A DNA stretch of 64,000 nt, taken from Planosporangium mesophilum. GTDB taxonomy: Bacteria > Actinomycetota > Actinomycetes > Mycobacteriales > Micromonosporaceae. Position 1 is the stretch's first letter. Every line of letters starts with the position of its first letter. The position numbers and the translations under genes are program-made. The notes under the pieces are model-generated. The model ran no database searches. It worked only from the letters and a program-made list of their open reading frames with translations, and was not told where the DNA came from. Below are positions 33,343 through 42,126 of this stretch, in pieces. Location: positions 1 through 64,000 of the forward strand of contig NZ_BOON01000052.1 in the NCBI RefSeq assembly GCF_016863255.1, given 5' to 3'.

Positions 33343-34455
33343 ATGTACAGTATGTCGCGGCTGTTGAAGGAGAGCTGGACCCTAGTTGAGGAGCAGCAGG
33401 ACAAGGTCGCGAGGCATTTCTACGCCCGCATCTTCCTGTCCAACCCCCAACTGCGGGACCTCTTCCCGGTACAGATGGACGTGCAGCGGGCACGGCTGCT
33501 CGGCGCCATCGTGAGCGCCGTGCAGACGGTCGACGACCCGGAGCGCTTTGACGAGTACCTGCGTTCGCTCGGCCGCGACCACCGCAAGTTCCACGCCGAG
33601 CCGGAGCATTACGACCTCCTCCGCGGCGCGTTGCTGGAGGCCCTGCGCACCTACGCCGGCGACCAGTGGTCGCTGGAGTACGAGCAGGCCTGGCGCGACG
33701 GGTACGACAGGATCGCCCAGGCGATGATCCGTGGTGCCGAGGAGGACTCCGACACGCCGCCGTTCTGGCACGCCGAGGTGATCAAGCACGAGCGCCGCAG
33801 CCGCGACATCGCCGTCTTCACCTGCCGGCCGATGCAGGCGATCGAGTACGAGGCCGGCCAGTACCTCAGCCTGGAGACCGGCTACCAGCCGCGGCTGTGG
33901 CGGATGTACTCCCCCGCCAACGCCATGCGCGAGGACAACACGATCGACTTCCACGTGCGCGCGATCGGGGCCGGCTGGGTCTCCAGTGCCCTGGTCCGCC
34001 GGCTCAGGGCCGGCGACATGCTCCGACTGGCCGCGCCCATGGGCTCCATGACCCTGGACCGCAGCTCCAGCCGCGACGTGGTCTTCGTCGCCGGCGGTAC
34101 CGGCCTCGCGCCGATCAAGGCGCTGATCGAGGAGCTGGCCCGGTTCAACCGCAACCGCTGGGTACACGTCTTCTTCGGCGCCAAGGACCGTGACGACCTC
34201 TACGACCTGGAGGCCCTGACCGAGTTCGCCTCCCGGTACCCGTGGGTGCAGGTGGTCACGGCGTGCAGCGACGACCCGACGTGGAGCGGTGAGCAGGGCA
34301 ACATCTCCGAGGTCATCGCCCGCTACGGACCATGGAACAACCACGACTTCTTCGTGTCGGGCTCGCCGAAGATGGTCAAGGCGACGATGCGGACGCTCGC
34401 GGAGCTCCAGGTGCCGTCGATGCGGATCAAGTACGACGCCTTCGGCGATCTGTAG
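33343..34455 (+). CDS. Flavohaemoprotein-type globin/FAD/NAD reductase
   Basis: 370 aa. The N-terminal globin (residues 1-135) has H80 (GRDHRKFHAEPEHY) aligning with the proximal haem histidine of Hmp. The FAD domain has PRLWRMYSPANA, and the NAD domain has VFVAGGTGLAPIKALIEEL and ends MRIKYDAFGDL. This is the layout of nitric oxide dioxygenases, which turn NO into nitrate. AGAGGG precedes the ATG by 6 bases. It is shorter and more divergent than E. coli Hmp (396 aa); related actinobacterial type II flavohaemoproteins can act on other substrates. Transcription is probably controlled from the palindromic region upstream. Confidence 0.88.
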   Translation: MYSMSRLLKESWTLVEEQQDKVARHFYARIFLSNPQLRDLFPVQMDVQRARLLGAIVSAVQTVDDPERFDEYLRSLGRDHRKFHAEPEHYDLLRGALLEALRTYAGDQWSLEYEQAWRDGYDRIAQAMIRGAEEDSDTPPFWHAEVIKHERRSRDIAVFTCRPMQAIEYEAGQYLSLETGYQPRLWRMYSPANAMREDNTIDFHVRAIGAGWVSSALVRRLRAGDMLRLAAPMGSMTLDRSSSRDVVFVAGGTGLAPIKALIEELARFNRNRWVHVFFGAKDRDDLYDLEALTEFASRYPWVQVVTACSDDPTWSGEQGNISEVIARYGPWNNHDFFVSGSPKMVKATMRTLAELQVPSMRIKYDAFGDL

Positions 34456-34458
34456 GCG

Positions 34459-36090
34459 TCAGTACCGCCACGGGCGGCCGGTCTCCCGGTACTCCTCCAC
34501 GGGTACCAGGAGGGAGCCGGGCGGCATCCGGTCGACGTAGAGCCGCCCGTGCAGGTGGTCGATCTCGTGCAGGACGAGCCGGGCGAGGTCGCGGTCGTAC
34601 CGGTTGACCACCCGGGCGCCGTTGGGCAGCGTGGTCTCCACCGCGACCCACAGCGGCCGGCTGACCAGGCCGCGGACGTCGAAGAACGACAGGCAGCCCT
34701 CGTACTGCTCGTCCAGGTCCGGCGACGTCTCCAGGATCCTGGGGTTGAGCAGGATGATCGGCTGCCGCTCCGGGGCGGCCGGGCGTACCACCGCGGCGGC
34801 CCAGCCCAGGTTCAGCTGCGGCGCCGCCAGCCCCACCCCCTTGCGGAACGGGTGCAGCGCACCGACCCGGTCCAGCACGGCGAACAGCCGGGACACCACG
34901 CCGCGCGCCACCAGTTCCTGACGGGGAAGGTCGAACGTGCGGGCCTCGTCGCGCAACGCCTCGGCGCCCCGCTGCACGATGCCGACCGCGCGCATCCGGT
35001 CACTGGCCCGGACCTCCGTGCGCGGGCCGGCGTCGGTGTCGCCGGTGTGGGCGTCGCCGGCGACCGACTCGGCGTCACTGTCACCGGCGACCGACTCGGT
35101 GTCGCTGTCGACGGCGGCCGACTCGGCGTCCGGCCGATTCGTCGCCCCGGGCCGGCCCCGCGACCGGAAACGCCACTCCAGCCGGTAGCGGGCGTGCAGC
35201 AGCGGGGTGTCGGTAGTCCAGGAGAAGAGCACGCGGTCGTCGGCGACCTCCTGCTCGATGGGGGTGTGCAGCGGTACGGACTCCGCCGACAGCGACGTCT
35301 CCACGCCCCAGACCACCGGCCGGGCCGCGACCGGGAACGACAGCCGTACCGTCAGCTGCCGGGTCGGCAGCCGGACGGCCCGTTGGAACCACTGGCCCCA
35401 CTTGTCGACGCCGACCCGGTAGCTGTACTCGATCTGCGTGCGCTGCCCCGGGTAGAGCGGAAACCGGCTCTCGGCGTTCTCGAACAGCAGCCAGACCTCC
35501 TTGAACGCGTCCCGGTCGGTCTTGGGACGCCACTCCATCTCCTCACCGCCGGTCCACGCCCGCAGCCCCAGCTCGTCCCAGCTCAGCGGGTGGTCGTGGT
35601 AGTGGCGGTTGGACAGGTCCGGCTGCTGCGGGTACCGGTCGACGGCGATGCGGATCAGGTAGCGGGCGACCGGCTCCCGGCCGCCGTTGTAGAGCATCCG
35701 CCGGACCCGGCACACGTACCCGCCGTCGGTGTAGGACAGCTCGGCGACCTCCCGCTCGACGATCAGCCCGACGCCGGGAGGCAGCCACTGCTCGAGTACG
35801 GGAGGGTCCCGGCCCGCCGCGCCGACCCGCGCCCGAGCCCCGGCCCGGAGCTTGTCGTACTCCCGGAACCGCTGCCAGATCGCACCGTCGGCGTGCAGGA
35901 CGGCCTCGGCCCGGCGGGCGAAGTCCTCGGTCGGGCGGTGCCGGCGCGCCTCGACGTGGCTGACATAGGACGGGTCGAAGCCCATCGCGGCGGCGAGGTG
36001 CTTCTTGGACATGCCCCGGTCCATGCGCCAGCGCACCAGTTCCGCCACGAACGCCTCGCAGGCCCGCTGCGCGGGCGAGTCGGCGCTCAT
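34459..36090 (-). CDS. XRE-HTH / peptide deformylase fusion protein
   Basis: 543 aa. An XRE HTH occupies about residues 10-75 (ACEAFVAELVRWRMDRGMSKKHLAAAMGFDPSYVSHVEARRHRPTEDFARRAEAVL). The middle 230 residues are an unassigned beta-rich part (VCRVRRMLYNGGREPVARYLIRIAVDRYP, QIEYSYRVGVDKWGQWFQRAVRLP). A linker with SDTESVAGDSDAE repeats leads to a complete peptide deformylase: GVGLAAPQ (418-425), EGCLS (464-468, metal Cys 466) and HEIDH (508-512). GGGAGG precedes the ATG. Deformylases are normally 150-220 aa single-domain proteins, so this one is more likely a regulator that senses or processes formyl peptides. Confidence 0.85.
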   Translation of the reverse strand: MSADSPAQRACEAFVAELVRWRMDRGMSKKHLAAAMGFDPSYVSHVEARRHRPTEDFARRAEAVLHADGAIWQRFREYDKLRAGARARVGAAGRDPPVLEQWLPPGVGLIVEREVAELSYTDGGYVCRVRRMLYNGGREPVARYLIRIAVDRYPQQPDLSNRHYHDHPLSWDELGLRAWTGGEEMEWRPKTDRDAFKEVWLLFENAESRFPLYPGQRTQIEYSYRVGVDKWGQWFQRAVRLPTRQLTVRLSFPVAARPVVWGVETSLSAESVPLHTPIEQEVADDRVLFSWTTDTPLLHARYRLEWRFRSRGRPGATNRPDAESAAVDSDTESVAGDSDAESVAGDAHTGDTDAGPRTEVRASDRMRAVGIVQRGAEALRDEARTFDLPRQELVARGVVSRLFAVLDRVGALHPFRKGVGLAAPQLNLGWAAAVVRPAAPERQPIILLNPRILETSPDLDEQYEGCLSFFDVRGLVSRPLWVAVETTLPNGARVVNRYDRDLARLVLHEIDHLHGRLYVDRMPPGSLLVPVEEYRETGRPWRY

Positions 36091-36257
36091 CCGCCTCCCC
36101 GCCGATGTGAGTAGCTCTCTGATCTGATCAGTGTCACCGGGACGACAGCGGTCCGGCCGGGGGCGACACAATCCTGACAGACCCGTTGACAGCTCACTAT
36201 GGGTTGATAGACGCTGGACGGTCCGTCATCAACCTGTCCCCTTCCCCACACGGTTGG

Positions 36258-36276
36258 TTAGGCTTGCCTAAATTGA
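36258..36276 (+). promoter_or_regulatory. IdeR/DtxR-type iron box
   Basis: TTAGGCTTGCCTAAATTGA closely follows the DtxR/IdeR consensus (TTAGGTTAGSCTAACCTAA). It lies 94 bases before the FhuF-type gene and predicts repression when iron is plentiful. Confidence 0.75.
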
Positions 36277-36369
36277 GCTATGGTGGGCGCTTGAGATCGC
36301 CGACCGGGGGTACGTGAGCAGGGTGACAGGCAGCAGCGGGTACGGCCGACGGCCGCATGGCGGCAGCCG

Positions 36370-37155
36370 GTGACGGCCGCCCTCCGGCCGGCCCGGGTCT
36401 CGCCGCTGGCCCCCGTGCTGGACGCCGTGGCCGCGATGACCGGGCGCTACGCGGTGCACGGCCTGGCCGAAGGCCTCTACGTGACCGACCGCGCCGGCTG
36501 GACCCCGGCTACCGAGATCGTCCACGGGTACGCGTTCGACGACCTGCTGGCCACCGCCGAGCGGCGCTGGAACGCCTCCCCGCACGTCGCGGCCGCCCTG
36601 GCCTGGAAGTGCTACTCGTACTGGACCGCGCTGCCCGCGCTGCTCGGCTTCGCCACCGCCCGCCGGGTGCCGCTACTGGAGCCGGAGAAGGTCCTGATCC
36701 AGTACGCCGACCACCAGCCCTTCCTGCGCGCCGGCCTGACCGATCCGGACCTGGCCGTGCTGCCGACGGATCCCCTCGCCACCCTCGACCTGCCCGGCGT
36801 ACGGGTGGTCCGCGACGAGGCCGCGCTCCTCGACGCGCTGCGTACCTCCCTGATCGAGGCCCACCTGGCCCCGGTCGTCGAGCGACTGCACAAGCGGACG
36901 CACCTCGGCGCCCGTACCCTCTGGGGCTCGCTGGCCTCGGGGATCGCCCACGGCGTCTCCCGTGCGGCGGATGTGGTCCCCGGCTCCACGCTGGGGGTCG
37001 CCAATACGCTGCTGGACGGCCTGGACCTGGGTGATCTCGTGGACCTGGCCCCGCGGGGCGCCGGCCGCCTGGAGGTCCGCCGGCGCACCTGCTGCCTGGC
37101 CTTCACCCTGCCCGGGGCCCGGATCTGCTCCGGCTGTGTGATCACGACACCGTGA
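36370..37155 (+). CDS. FhuF-type (2Fe-2S) siderophore ferric reductase
   Basis: 261 aa. The C-terminus has the FhuF cysteine pattern CC-x10-C-x2-C (C241, C242, C253, C256, within TCCLAFTLPGARICSGC), which binds a 2Fe-2S cluster. The N-terminal two thirds follow the family (VAAALAWKCYSYWTALPALLGFATARRVPLL). The enzyme reduces ferric siderophores in the cytoplasm. The GTG start is a best guess, as no strong ribosome site precedes it. An IdeR-type box lies upstream, and no siderophore uptake or synthesis genes adjoin it. Confidence 0.87.
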   Translation: MTAALRPARVSPLAPVLDAVAAMTGRYAVHGLAEGLYVTDRAGWTPATEIVHGYAFDDLLATAERRWNASPHVAAALAWKCYSYWTALPALLGFATARRVPLLEPEKVLIQYADHQPFLRAGLTDPDLAVLPTDPLATLDLPGVRVVRDEAALLDALRTSLIEAHLAPVVERLHKRTHLGARTLWGSLASGIAHGVSRAADVVPGSTLGVANTLLDGLDLGDLVDLAPRGAGRLEVRRRTCCLAFTLPGARICSGCVITTP

Positions 37156-37312
37156 GCGGAGTCACACTGTCCCTGCCGATGTCTGATCACGGCACCGGAC
37201 CCGATCCCGGCGCTGTTTACCCGCCTCGACCGATTGGGTAGCCCCATCCCTAGCGCGACATGGTCGACGCCGATCACCGGTAGGTTGACCTTCGTCAGCA
37301 CGGGAGGTGAAC

Positions 37313-38197
37313 GTGGTCCAGTCAGGCAAGGCAAGGCAGGTACGGAAAGTACGGCTGGGTGACCACCTGTGCCTGCCGTTCTCGAACGACGAGGAGCGGC
37401 GCGAGGTCCTCACCACGTACATCGTCGACGGGCTCGCCCGGGGCGAGCGCGTCATCTACTACGCCGACCAGACCAAGCCGGACATGGTCGGCTCCTGGCT
37501 CGCCGAGAGCGGCGTCGAGGCCAGCCGGATGGTCGACGAGGGCCATCTGCAGATCCGCCCGATCGACAACGGCCACCTCTCCGGCGGCCGGTTCGAACTC
37601 GACATCGTGATCACGACGCTGTGGGTGGAGGTACGGCGGGCCCGCGACGCCGGCTACCCGGGGGTCCGCATCAGCCGCGAGATGACCTCCGAGTTGGCGC
37701 AGGTACCCGACGAGCGGGCGCTCCTGGAGTACGAGCAGCGCCTGTCGAGTGTGTTCCACTCCCGCGAACTGGCCGCGATCTGCCAGTACGACCAGCGGCT
37801 GTTCGACGACGCCGCGATGACCGGACTGGTCGCCTGCCACCCCCAGCTGGTACAGATCGACCCGCTGCACGACGACCGCCGGCTACGGATCATTCCCACG
37901 TACGCGCCCCGGGGCCTGCGGATCGTCGGCACGGTCGACGTGATGACGGTGGGGGCCTTGACGACGACGCTGAACCGGGCGACCCGGTGGCCGGAGGCCG
38001 ATATTCACCTCGATCTTGGTGGACTCGAATTTATCGACGTCGCCGGGGTACGAGCGATTGTGCGTGCCGCTGCCGGTCTCGAAGACGGGCGGCATCTGGT
38101 CATCCAGCAACTGGCGCCCGGTCTACGTAAAGTGTTCGCAGTTGTCGGTTGGGACCGCGCGCCCGGACTGCGATTCGGTGAGGAGGTGGGCGTGTGA
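37313..38197 (+). CDS. MEDS-STAS protein, likely anti-sigma factor antagonist
   Basis: 294 aa. The N-terminal MEDS (DcmR-type sensory) domain spans about residues 1-185 (GDHLCLPFSNDEERREVLTTYIVDGLARGERVIYYADQ, YEQRLSSVFHSRELAAICQYDQRLFD). A STAS domain follows (RIVGTVDVMTVGALTTTLNRATR, DIHLDLGGLEFIDVAGVRAIVRAAAG). In anti-sigma antagonists the site is DSSG with a phosphorylatable Ser; here it reads DVAG, so control by phosphorylation at that place seems lost. GTG 37313 is chosen because GGGAGG lies 5 bases upstream. The stop overlaps the kinase-domain partner gene by 4 bases. Confidence 0.85.
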   Translation: MVQSGKARQVRKVRLGDHLCLPFSNDEERREVLTTYIVDGLARGERVIYYADQTKPDMVGSWLAESGVEASRMVDEGHLQIRPIDNGHLSGGRFELDIVITTLWVEVRRARDAGYPGVRISREMTSELAQVPDERALLEYEQRLSSVFHSRELAAICQYDQRLFDDAAMTGLVACHPQLVQIDPLHDDRRLRIIPTYAPRGLRIVGTVDVMTVGALTTTLNRATRWPEADIHLDLGGLEFIDVAGVRAIVRAAAGLEDGRHLVIQQLAPGLRKVFAVVGWDRAPGLRFGEEVGV

Positions 38198-39108
38198 CCG
38201 GCTCCTCCCTGATCCATCAGGCCCTGCTGTACCAGGACGCCCAGCAGTTTCTCGCCGCCGTCCTGCCCTTCATCACCGAAGGTCTGGACCGCGACGAGCC
38301 GGTCCTCGCCGTCACCACCGAGACCAACTGCGGCCTGCTCCGCGGCGAGCTGGGCAAGGCGGCCAACAACGTGCAGTTCGTCGAACCGGCGCACTGGTAC
38401 GACGCGCCCGGCCGCACGATGGCCGCCTGCCACCGGTACGTGCAGGAACGCCGGGACGGACGGGAGCGGGTACGGGTCATCGGCGAGCCGGTGTGGAACA
38501 GGTGGGACCGGCTGGAGACGGCCGGGTGGAAACGGTTCGAGGCCAGCCTGAACATCGCTCTCGCCGCCGCACCGGCGTGGATGATCTGCTCGTACGACCA
38601 GCGGGAGCTCTCACCGGAGGTGCTCGCCGACGCCCGACGTACCCACCCGCAGCTCAGCGGCGGGCGCGCGAGCGCCGAGTACGCCGAGCCGTCCGGGCTC
38701 TGCGCCGAGTGGCAGTTGGAGTTGCCGCCGCCCGAGAAGGCGCACGCGACCCTCGACTTCGACGGCGACCCGGCCCCCGTACGCAGGTTCGTCGTCTCCG
38801 AGGCGGCACGGCTGGGACTGCCCGGCGGCCGCGTCGACGACCTGATCCTCGCCGTCAACGAGGTGGCGACGAACGCGATCCGCCACGGCGCGGGCAGCGG
38901 GCAGGTCCGGCTGTGGCGCGATCAGCGGTACGTGCTGTGCGAGGTGTTCGACCCGGGCCAGGCCACCGAGGGCCTGTTCGGGGTGGTGCCACCGAGCCCG
39001 GACAGCGAGGGCGGGCACGGCTTGTGGATCACCCGCCAGCTGTGCGACCTGGTCGAGATCCGGACGTTTCCGACCGGCACCACGGTCCGGCTGTACATCC
39101 GCCTCTGA
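38194..39108 (+). CDS. MEDS-HATPase protein, likely anti-sigma factor kinase
   Basis: 304 aa. A MEDS domain (FLAAVLPFITEGLDRDEPVLAVTTETNCGLLRGEL to MICSYDQRELSPEVLADARRTHP) is fused to an RsbW-like ATPase domain. The ATP-binding boxes are NEVATNAIRHG (N-box), VFDPGQ (G1) and GHGLWITRQLCDLVEI (G2). RsbW/SpoIIAB proteins bind sigma factors and phosphorylate STAS antagonists. The GTG start overlaps the previous stop (GTGA), giving coupled, possibly equimolar, expression with the MEDS-STAS protein. Both proteins share the same sensory domain, so they may sense one ligand together. The sigma factor is not nearby. Confidence 0.87.
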   Translation: MTGSSLIHQALLYQDAQQFLAAVLPFITEGLDRDEPVLAVTTETNCGLLRGELGKAANNVQFVEPAHWYDAPGRTMAACHRYVQERRDGRERVRVIGEPVWNRWDRLETAGWKRFEASLNIALAAAPAWMICSYDQRELSPEVLADARRTHPQLSGGRASAEYAEPSGLCAEWQLELPPPEKAHATLDFDGDPAPVRRFVVSEAARLGLPGGRVDDLILAVNEVATNAIRHGAGSGQVRLWRDQRYVLCEVFDPGQATEGLFGVVPPSPDSEGGHGLWITRQLCDLVEIRTFPTGTTVRLYIRL

Positions 39109-40980
39109 TCACGGGACCCGCCAGACCCAGGTGTCCTCGATGTGCTGCCCCGGGCCGAAGATCTGCTCGGCGGCGTCGTGCAGGACGGCGGCGTTGGGCG
39201 CGTCCTGCGGTAGCAGCAGCACGCTCGTGTGCCAGTCGCGCAACTCCCGCAGGCAGTACGAACGCTCCTGCTCGCTCAGGACGGTCGGGCTGTCCCGCGA
39301 CTCGGCGAACACGGTACGCGCGAAGGACGCGCCGGTGCCGAACGCCGCCTGCTTGTCGTCGCGCCTGGAGTCGGGCCCCAGGAAGTACCCGCCCAGGACC
39401 TTGAAGCTGAGGCCCTGCTGGGTCTGCCACCGCATCGTCCTCAGGTCGCTGTTCCAGCCGAACGGCAGGATCCCGACGGTGTCGCCGCCCCGGATGTGGT
39501 CACGCCAGGCGCCGGTGGCGAAGAACCGGGGCGTGGGCTGCCGGTCCGCCACGGTCAACGGGGTCGGCGCGATCGGCAGGATCGCCACCACGAGGGCGCC
39601 GATCCCCAGTACCCGAAGGGGGGTCCAGAACCGGCGAGCCGCGTCGACGAACCCGCCCGCCGGGGCCTGCGTGCTCCCCTCGCCCGCCTCGCGCGTCGGG
39701 GCGCCGTCGATCATCAGCCGTTGCACGAACAGCGCCAGCAGTACACCCACGATCGGGACTGCGACGAGCGACAGCCGGGTCGGCACGACGGTGTCCAGCA
39801 ACGGCAGCTTCGAGAGCGGGTCCCACGGCCCGACGACGGTGGTCTTGTCGCCGTCGACGACGACGTGCCGCCCCAGCGACAGGAGCACGAACACCGCACC
39901 GGTCACGGCGAGGGCACGCACCGCCGCCTGGCGCCACAGCCACCCGACGATCATGACCACCAGGACCGTCAGGCCCCAACCGTAGAACGTGTTCTGCTCG
40001 GCCACGCCCTGAGCCAGGTGGTCGGCGCTCGCCGCGCTGCCGGCGAGCGACTGCTGGGCGTACGACACGTACGAGGCGAGATCGGTGTTGTAGTCGAGCA
40101 CCCAGTCGGGCAGGCCGTGGTAGCTCTGCCGGCCGAGGAACTGCCGGTACAGCGGGTAGGCGATGACGACCGACACGACCCCGGTGGTCAGCGCGAGGCT
40201 CAGCAGGGCGTTACGCAGCACGGGCCTGATAACGTCCGGCCGCTGCGCCCAGTACACCAGGACGAAGGTGCCGAGGGCGAGCGCCGCGAGGAGCAGGACC
40301 TCCTCGTTGATGAAGATCTGGTACGTGACCAGCCCGGCCAGCAACAGTCCGGTGCGAACGGGGCTGCGAGCCGGCTGCCGCATGCCCAGGACGACGAGCA
40401 CGATGAAGGGCAGTACGAACTGGGCGACCACGTTCGGGTGGCCGGTGCCCTGACCGAGCATGCCCGGGGCGAACGCGCAGAAGGCACCGCCGACGAACGC
40501 GGCGACCCGCGACGAGACGACACGCCGCGACAGCACGTGGTACCAGCCCAGGGCGGTACCGAAGAACGCGCCGGTCAGCATGATCCGGAACGACACCGGC
40601 GCGCCGAACAGCGCGGTCATCGGCGCCAGCGGCAGCGCCAGCCCCCAGGTGGACGTGTTCGCCATCAGGTTGACCCCGAACGGCGCGTTGAGCAGGTCGG
40701 TGAAGAACGGGTCGGCCAGATGCCGGACCGTGTGGACGGCGTTGGTCAGCATCCACTCGAACTGGATCTGGTCCTGCTGGTTCTCCCGCAGGATCGCGCC
40801 GGTGGGATGCAGCCACAGCCTGGCGGTCACGCCGAACGCCATCAGCAGGTACGCGGCGGCGGCGAACCAGTCGCGGCGGCGGGTGTCAGCCACCGCGGTG
40901 GACGCCGATCCGGCCGCCGGGCTGGGCGCGCGAGCGCCGTCCCGCCGACCGCCGACGAGGGTGGCGGGCTCGGTCGTCAT
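39109..40980 (-). CDS. Polytopic membrane protein, GT-C glycosyltransferase-like
   Basis: 623 aa with about twelve membrane helices. The first extracytoplasmic loop after helix 1 reads LHPTGAILRENQQDQIQFEWMLTNAVHTV, with acidic residues as in GT-C enzymes using polyprenyl-phosphate sugars. A C-terminal extracytoplasmic domain begins after RVLGIGALVVAILPIAPTPL and holds DHIRGGDTVGILPFGWNSDLRTMRWQ. The family is common in actinobacterial cell-envelope glycosylation, but the acceptor and donor are unknown. It converges on the kinase gene with no bases between the stops. Confidence 0.75.
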   Translation of the reverse strand: MTTEPATLVGGRRDGARAPSPAAGSASTAVADTRRRDWFAAAAYLLMAFGVTARLWLHPTGAILRENQQDQIQFEWMLTNAVHTVRHLADPFFTDLLNAPFGVNLMANTSTWGLALPLAPMTALFGAPVSFRIMLTGAFFGTALGWYHVLSRRVVSSRVAAFVGGAFCAFAPGMLGQGTGHPNVVAQFVLPFIVLVVLGMRQPARSPVRTGLLLAGLVTYQIFINEEVLLLAALALGTFVLVYWAQRPDVIRPVLRNALLSLALTTGVVSVVIAYPLYRQFLGRQSYHGLPDWVLDYNTDLASYVSYAQQSLAGSAASADHLAQGVAEQNTFYGWGLTVLVVMIVGWLWRQAAVRALAVTGAVFVLLSLGRHVVVDGDKTTVVGPWDPLSKLPLLDTVVPTRLSLVAVPIVGVLLALFVQRLMIDGAPTREAGEGSTQAPAGGFVDAARRFWTPLRVLGIGALVVAILPIAPTPLTVADRQPTPRFFATGAWRDHIRGGDTVGILPFGWNSDLRTMRWQTQQGLSFKVLGGYFLGPDSRRDDKQAAFGTGASFARTVFAESRDSPTVLSEQERSYCLRELRDWHTSVLLLPQDAPNAAVLHDAAEQIFGPGQHIEDTWVWRVP

Positions 40981-41041
40981 CGGTCGCCCAGTCTACGAAC
41001 CCGGCAGCGTTCATCGCTACCCGTCGGCCGTAAACAGCGCG

Positions 41042-41108
41042 CGACATGTCTCGACATGTAAGGCGTATGAACAGCGCTTGACGCCAAGGATCGCTTGACG
41101 CCAAGGAT
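41042..41108. repeat. Tandem 17-bp repeat and paired CGACATGT octamers
   Basis: CGCTTGACGCCAAGGAT occurs twice head to tail (41075-41091, 41092-41108), each with a TTGAC -35-like core. Just upstream CGACATGT repeats with a 10-base period (41042, 41052), one DNA turn. The block lies between divergent genes and ends 31 bases before the next ATG. Confidence 0.75.
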
Positions 41109-41139
41109 TAGGCCGCCAACCGCGGGGAAGCTCACCGCA

Positions 41140-42126
41140 ATGGGTGGCAAGCAGATGGAAGGCGACAACCAGCGCCGCCGGGCGCTTGCCCGGCGAGCCC
41201 GTGAGGAGGGCCGGGCGCCGAGCGAAGCCGGGGTCACGCTGGGCGCCTCCAAGCAGCCCGAGCACACCGAAGGCGCGCATCGCCAGGGCCCTCCGCCGGC
41301 CGGCCCGCACAAGCCGGTGCCCCACAGCCCGACGCCGGCAACCCCTCCCCGGCAGAGTTCGCCGTGGCCCAAATGGGATCCAAAGGACCTGGGCGTGGTT
41401 GCGGACAACCCCGGTTGGATCCAGTACCGCGAACTGGTCAGCCAGGTTGGCCGCCGCGCCGACCTGGACTTCGATCACGCACGCCTGGCCGCAGAGGCGA
41501 CCACCACCGTGTTGGCCCGTGCCCTGGACGACAAGGACCGCCAGCGGTTCCTGGACGGCGTGCCGGACGAACTGCACGACGACTTCGCGATCAACGTGCC
41601 GTACGCCCCGCTGGACCTGAACGGCTTCCTGATCCAGGTCGGCACGATGGTGCACCGCGAGCGCGACCAGGCGCGGTACCAGGCGCAGGCCGTCCTGAGC
41701 ACCATGAACGAGCAGGACCACGAGCTGATCGAGTCGCTGGACCTGCCGGACTACGTCCACGACCTCCTCACGCCGCCGCCGATCGGGGGCGGCCTGGTCA
41801 CCGGACCCACGGAGCAGCCGCCACCGCTCACCGACGGGGAGCTGCTCGAGGCGCTGGCCCAACTGCCGCGGTGGTCAGGCGACCGCCGCGCGCTCTTCCG
41901 GGACATCGTGCTGCCGCCCGAAAACCTCGACCGGGTACTGCTCCGACTGCTCCAGCTGCGCCAGGAGGTCGGGCGCGCACCGCACATCGGGCGGCTGCGC
42001 CCGGACACCGCAAGGATCGTGGTGCGCACGACCAGCGTCGATGCCGTCACGCGGCTGGACGTCGAGCTCGCCCACGACGTCGACGACGCCGTCCTCGAGG
42101 CCGGCGCCGGCATGTCGGCTGGTTGA
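41140..42126 (+). CDS. DUF2267 fused to a pterin-dehydratase-like domain
   Basis: 328 aa. A charged Pro-rich leader (QRRRALARRAREEGRAPSEAGVTLGASKQ) precedes a DUF2267 helical domain (WIQYRELVSQVGRRADLDFDHARLAAEATTTVLARAL to FAINVPYAPLDLNGFLIQVG). Its C-terminal 95 residues match the fold pattern of pterin-4a-carbinolamine dehydratase: LTDGELLEALAQLPRWSGDRRALFRDIVLP then RAPHIGRLRPDTARIVVRTTSVDAVTRLDVELAHDVDDAV. The catalytic HHP motif of real dehydratases appears as RAPH, so enzyme activity is doubtful. GGGGAAG precedes the ATG at 41140. Confidence 0.75.
   Translation: MGGKQMEGDNQRRRALARRAREEGRAPSEAGVTLGASKQPEHTEGAHRQGPPPAGPHKPVPHSPTPATPPRQSSPWPKWDPKDLGVVADNPGWIQYRELVSQVGRRADLDFDHARLAAEATTTVLARALDDKDRQRFLDGVPDELHDDFAINVPYAPLDLNGFLIQVGTMVHRERDQARYQAQAVLSTMNEQDHELIESLDLPDYVHDLLTPPPIGGGLVTGPTEQPPPLTDGELLEALAQLPRWSGDRRALFRDIVLPPENLDRVLLRLLQLRQEVGRAPHIGRLRPDTARIVVRTTSVDAVTRLDVELAHDVDDAVLEAGAGMSAG

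Noticed and set aside
39229-41061. 610-codon plus-strand reading opposite the membrane protein gene
   Set aside because: Composition is Arg/Gln/Asp/His-rich as for antisense shadows; the minus-strand frame encodes clear membrane helices.
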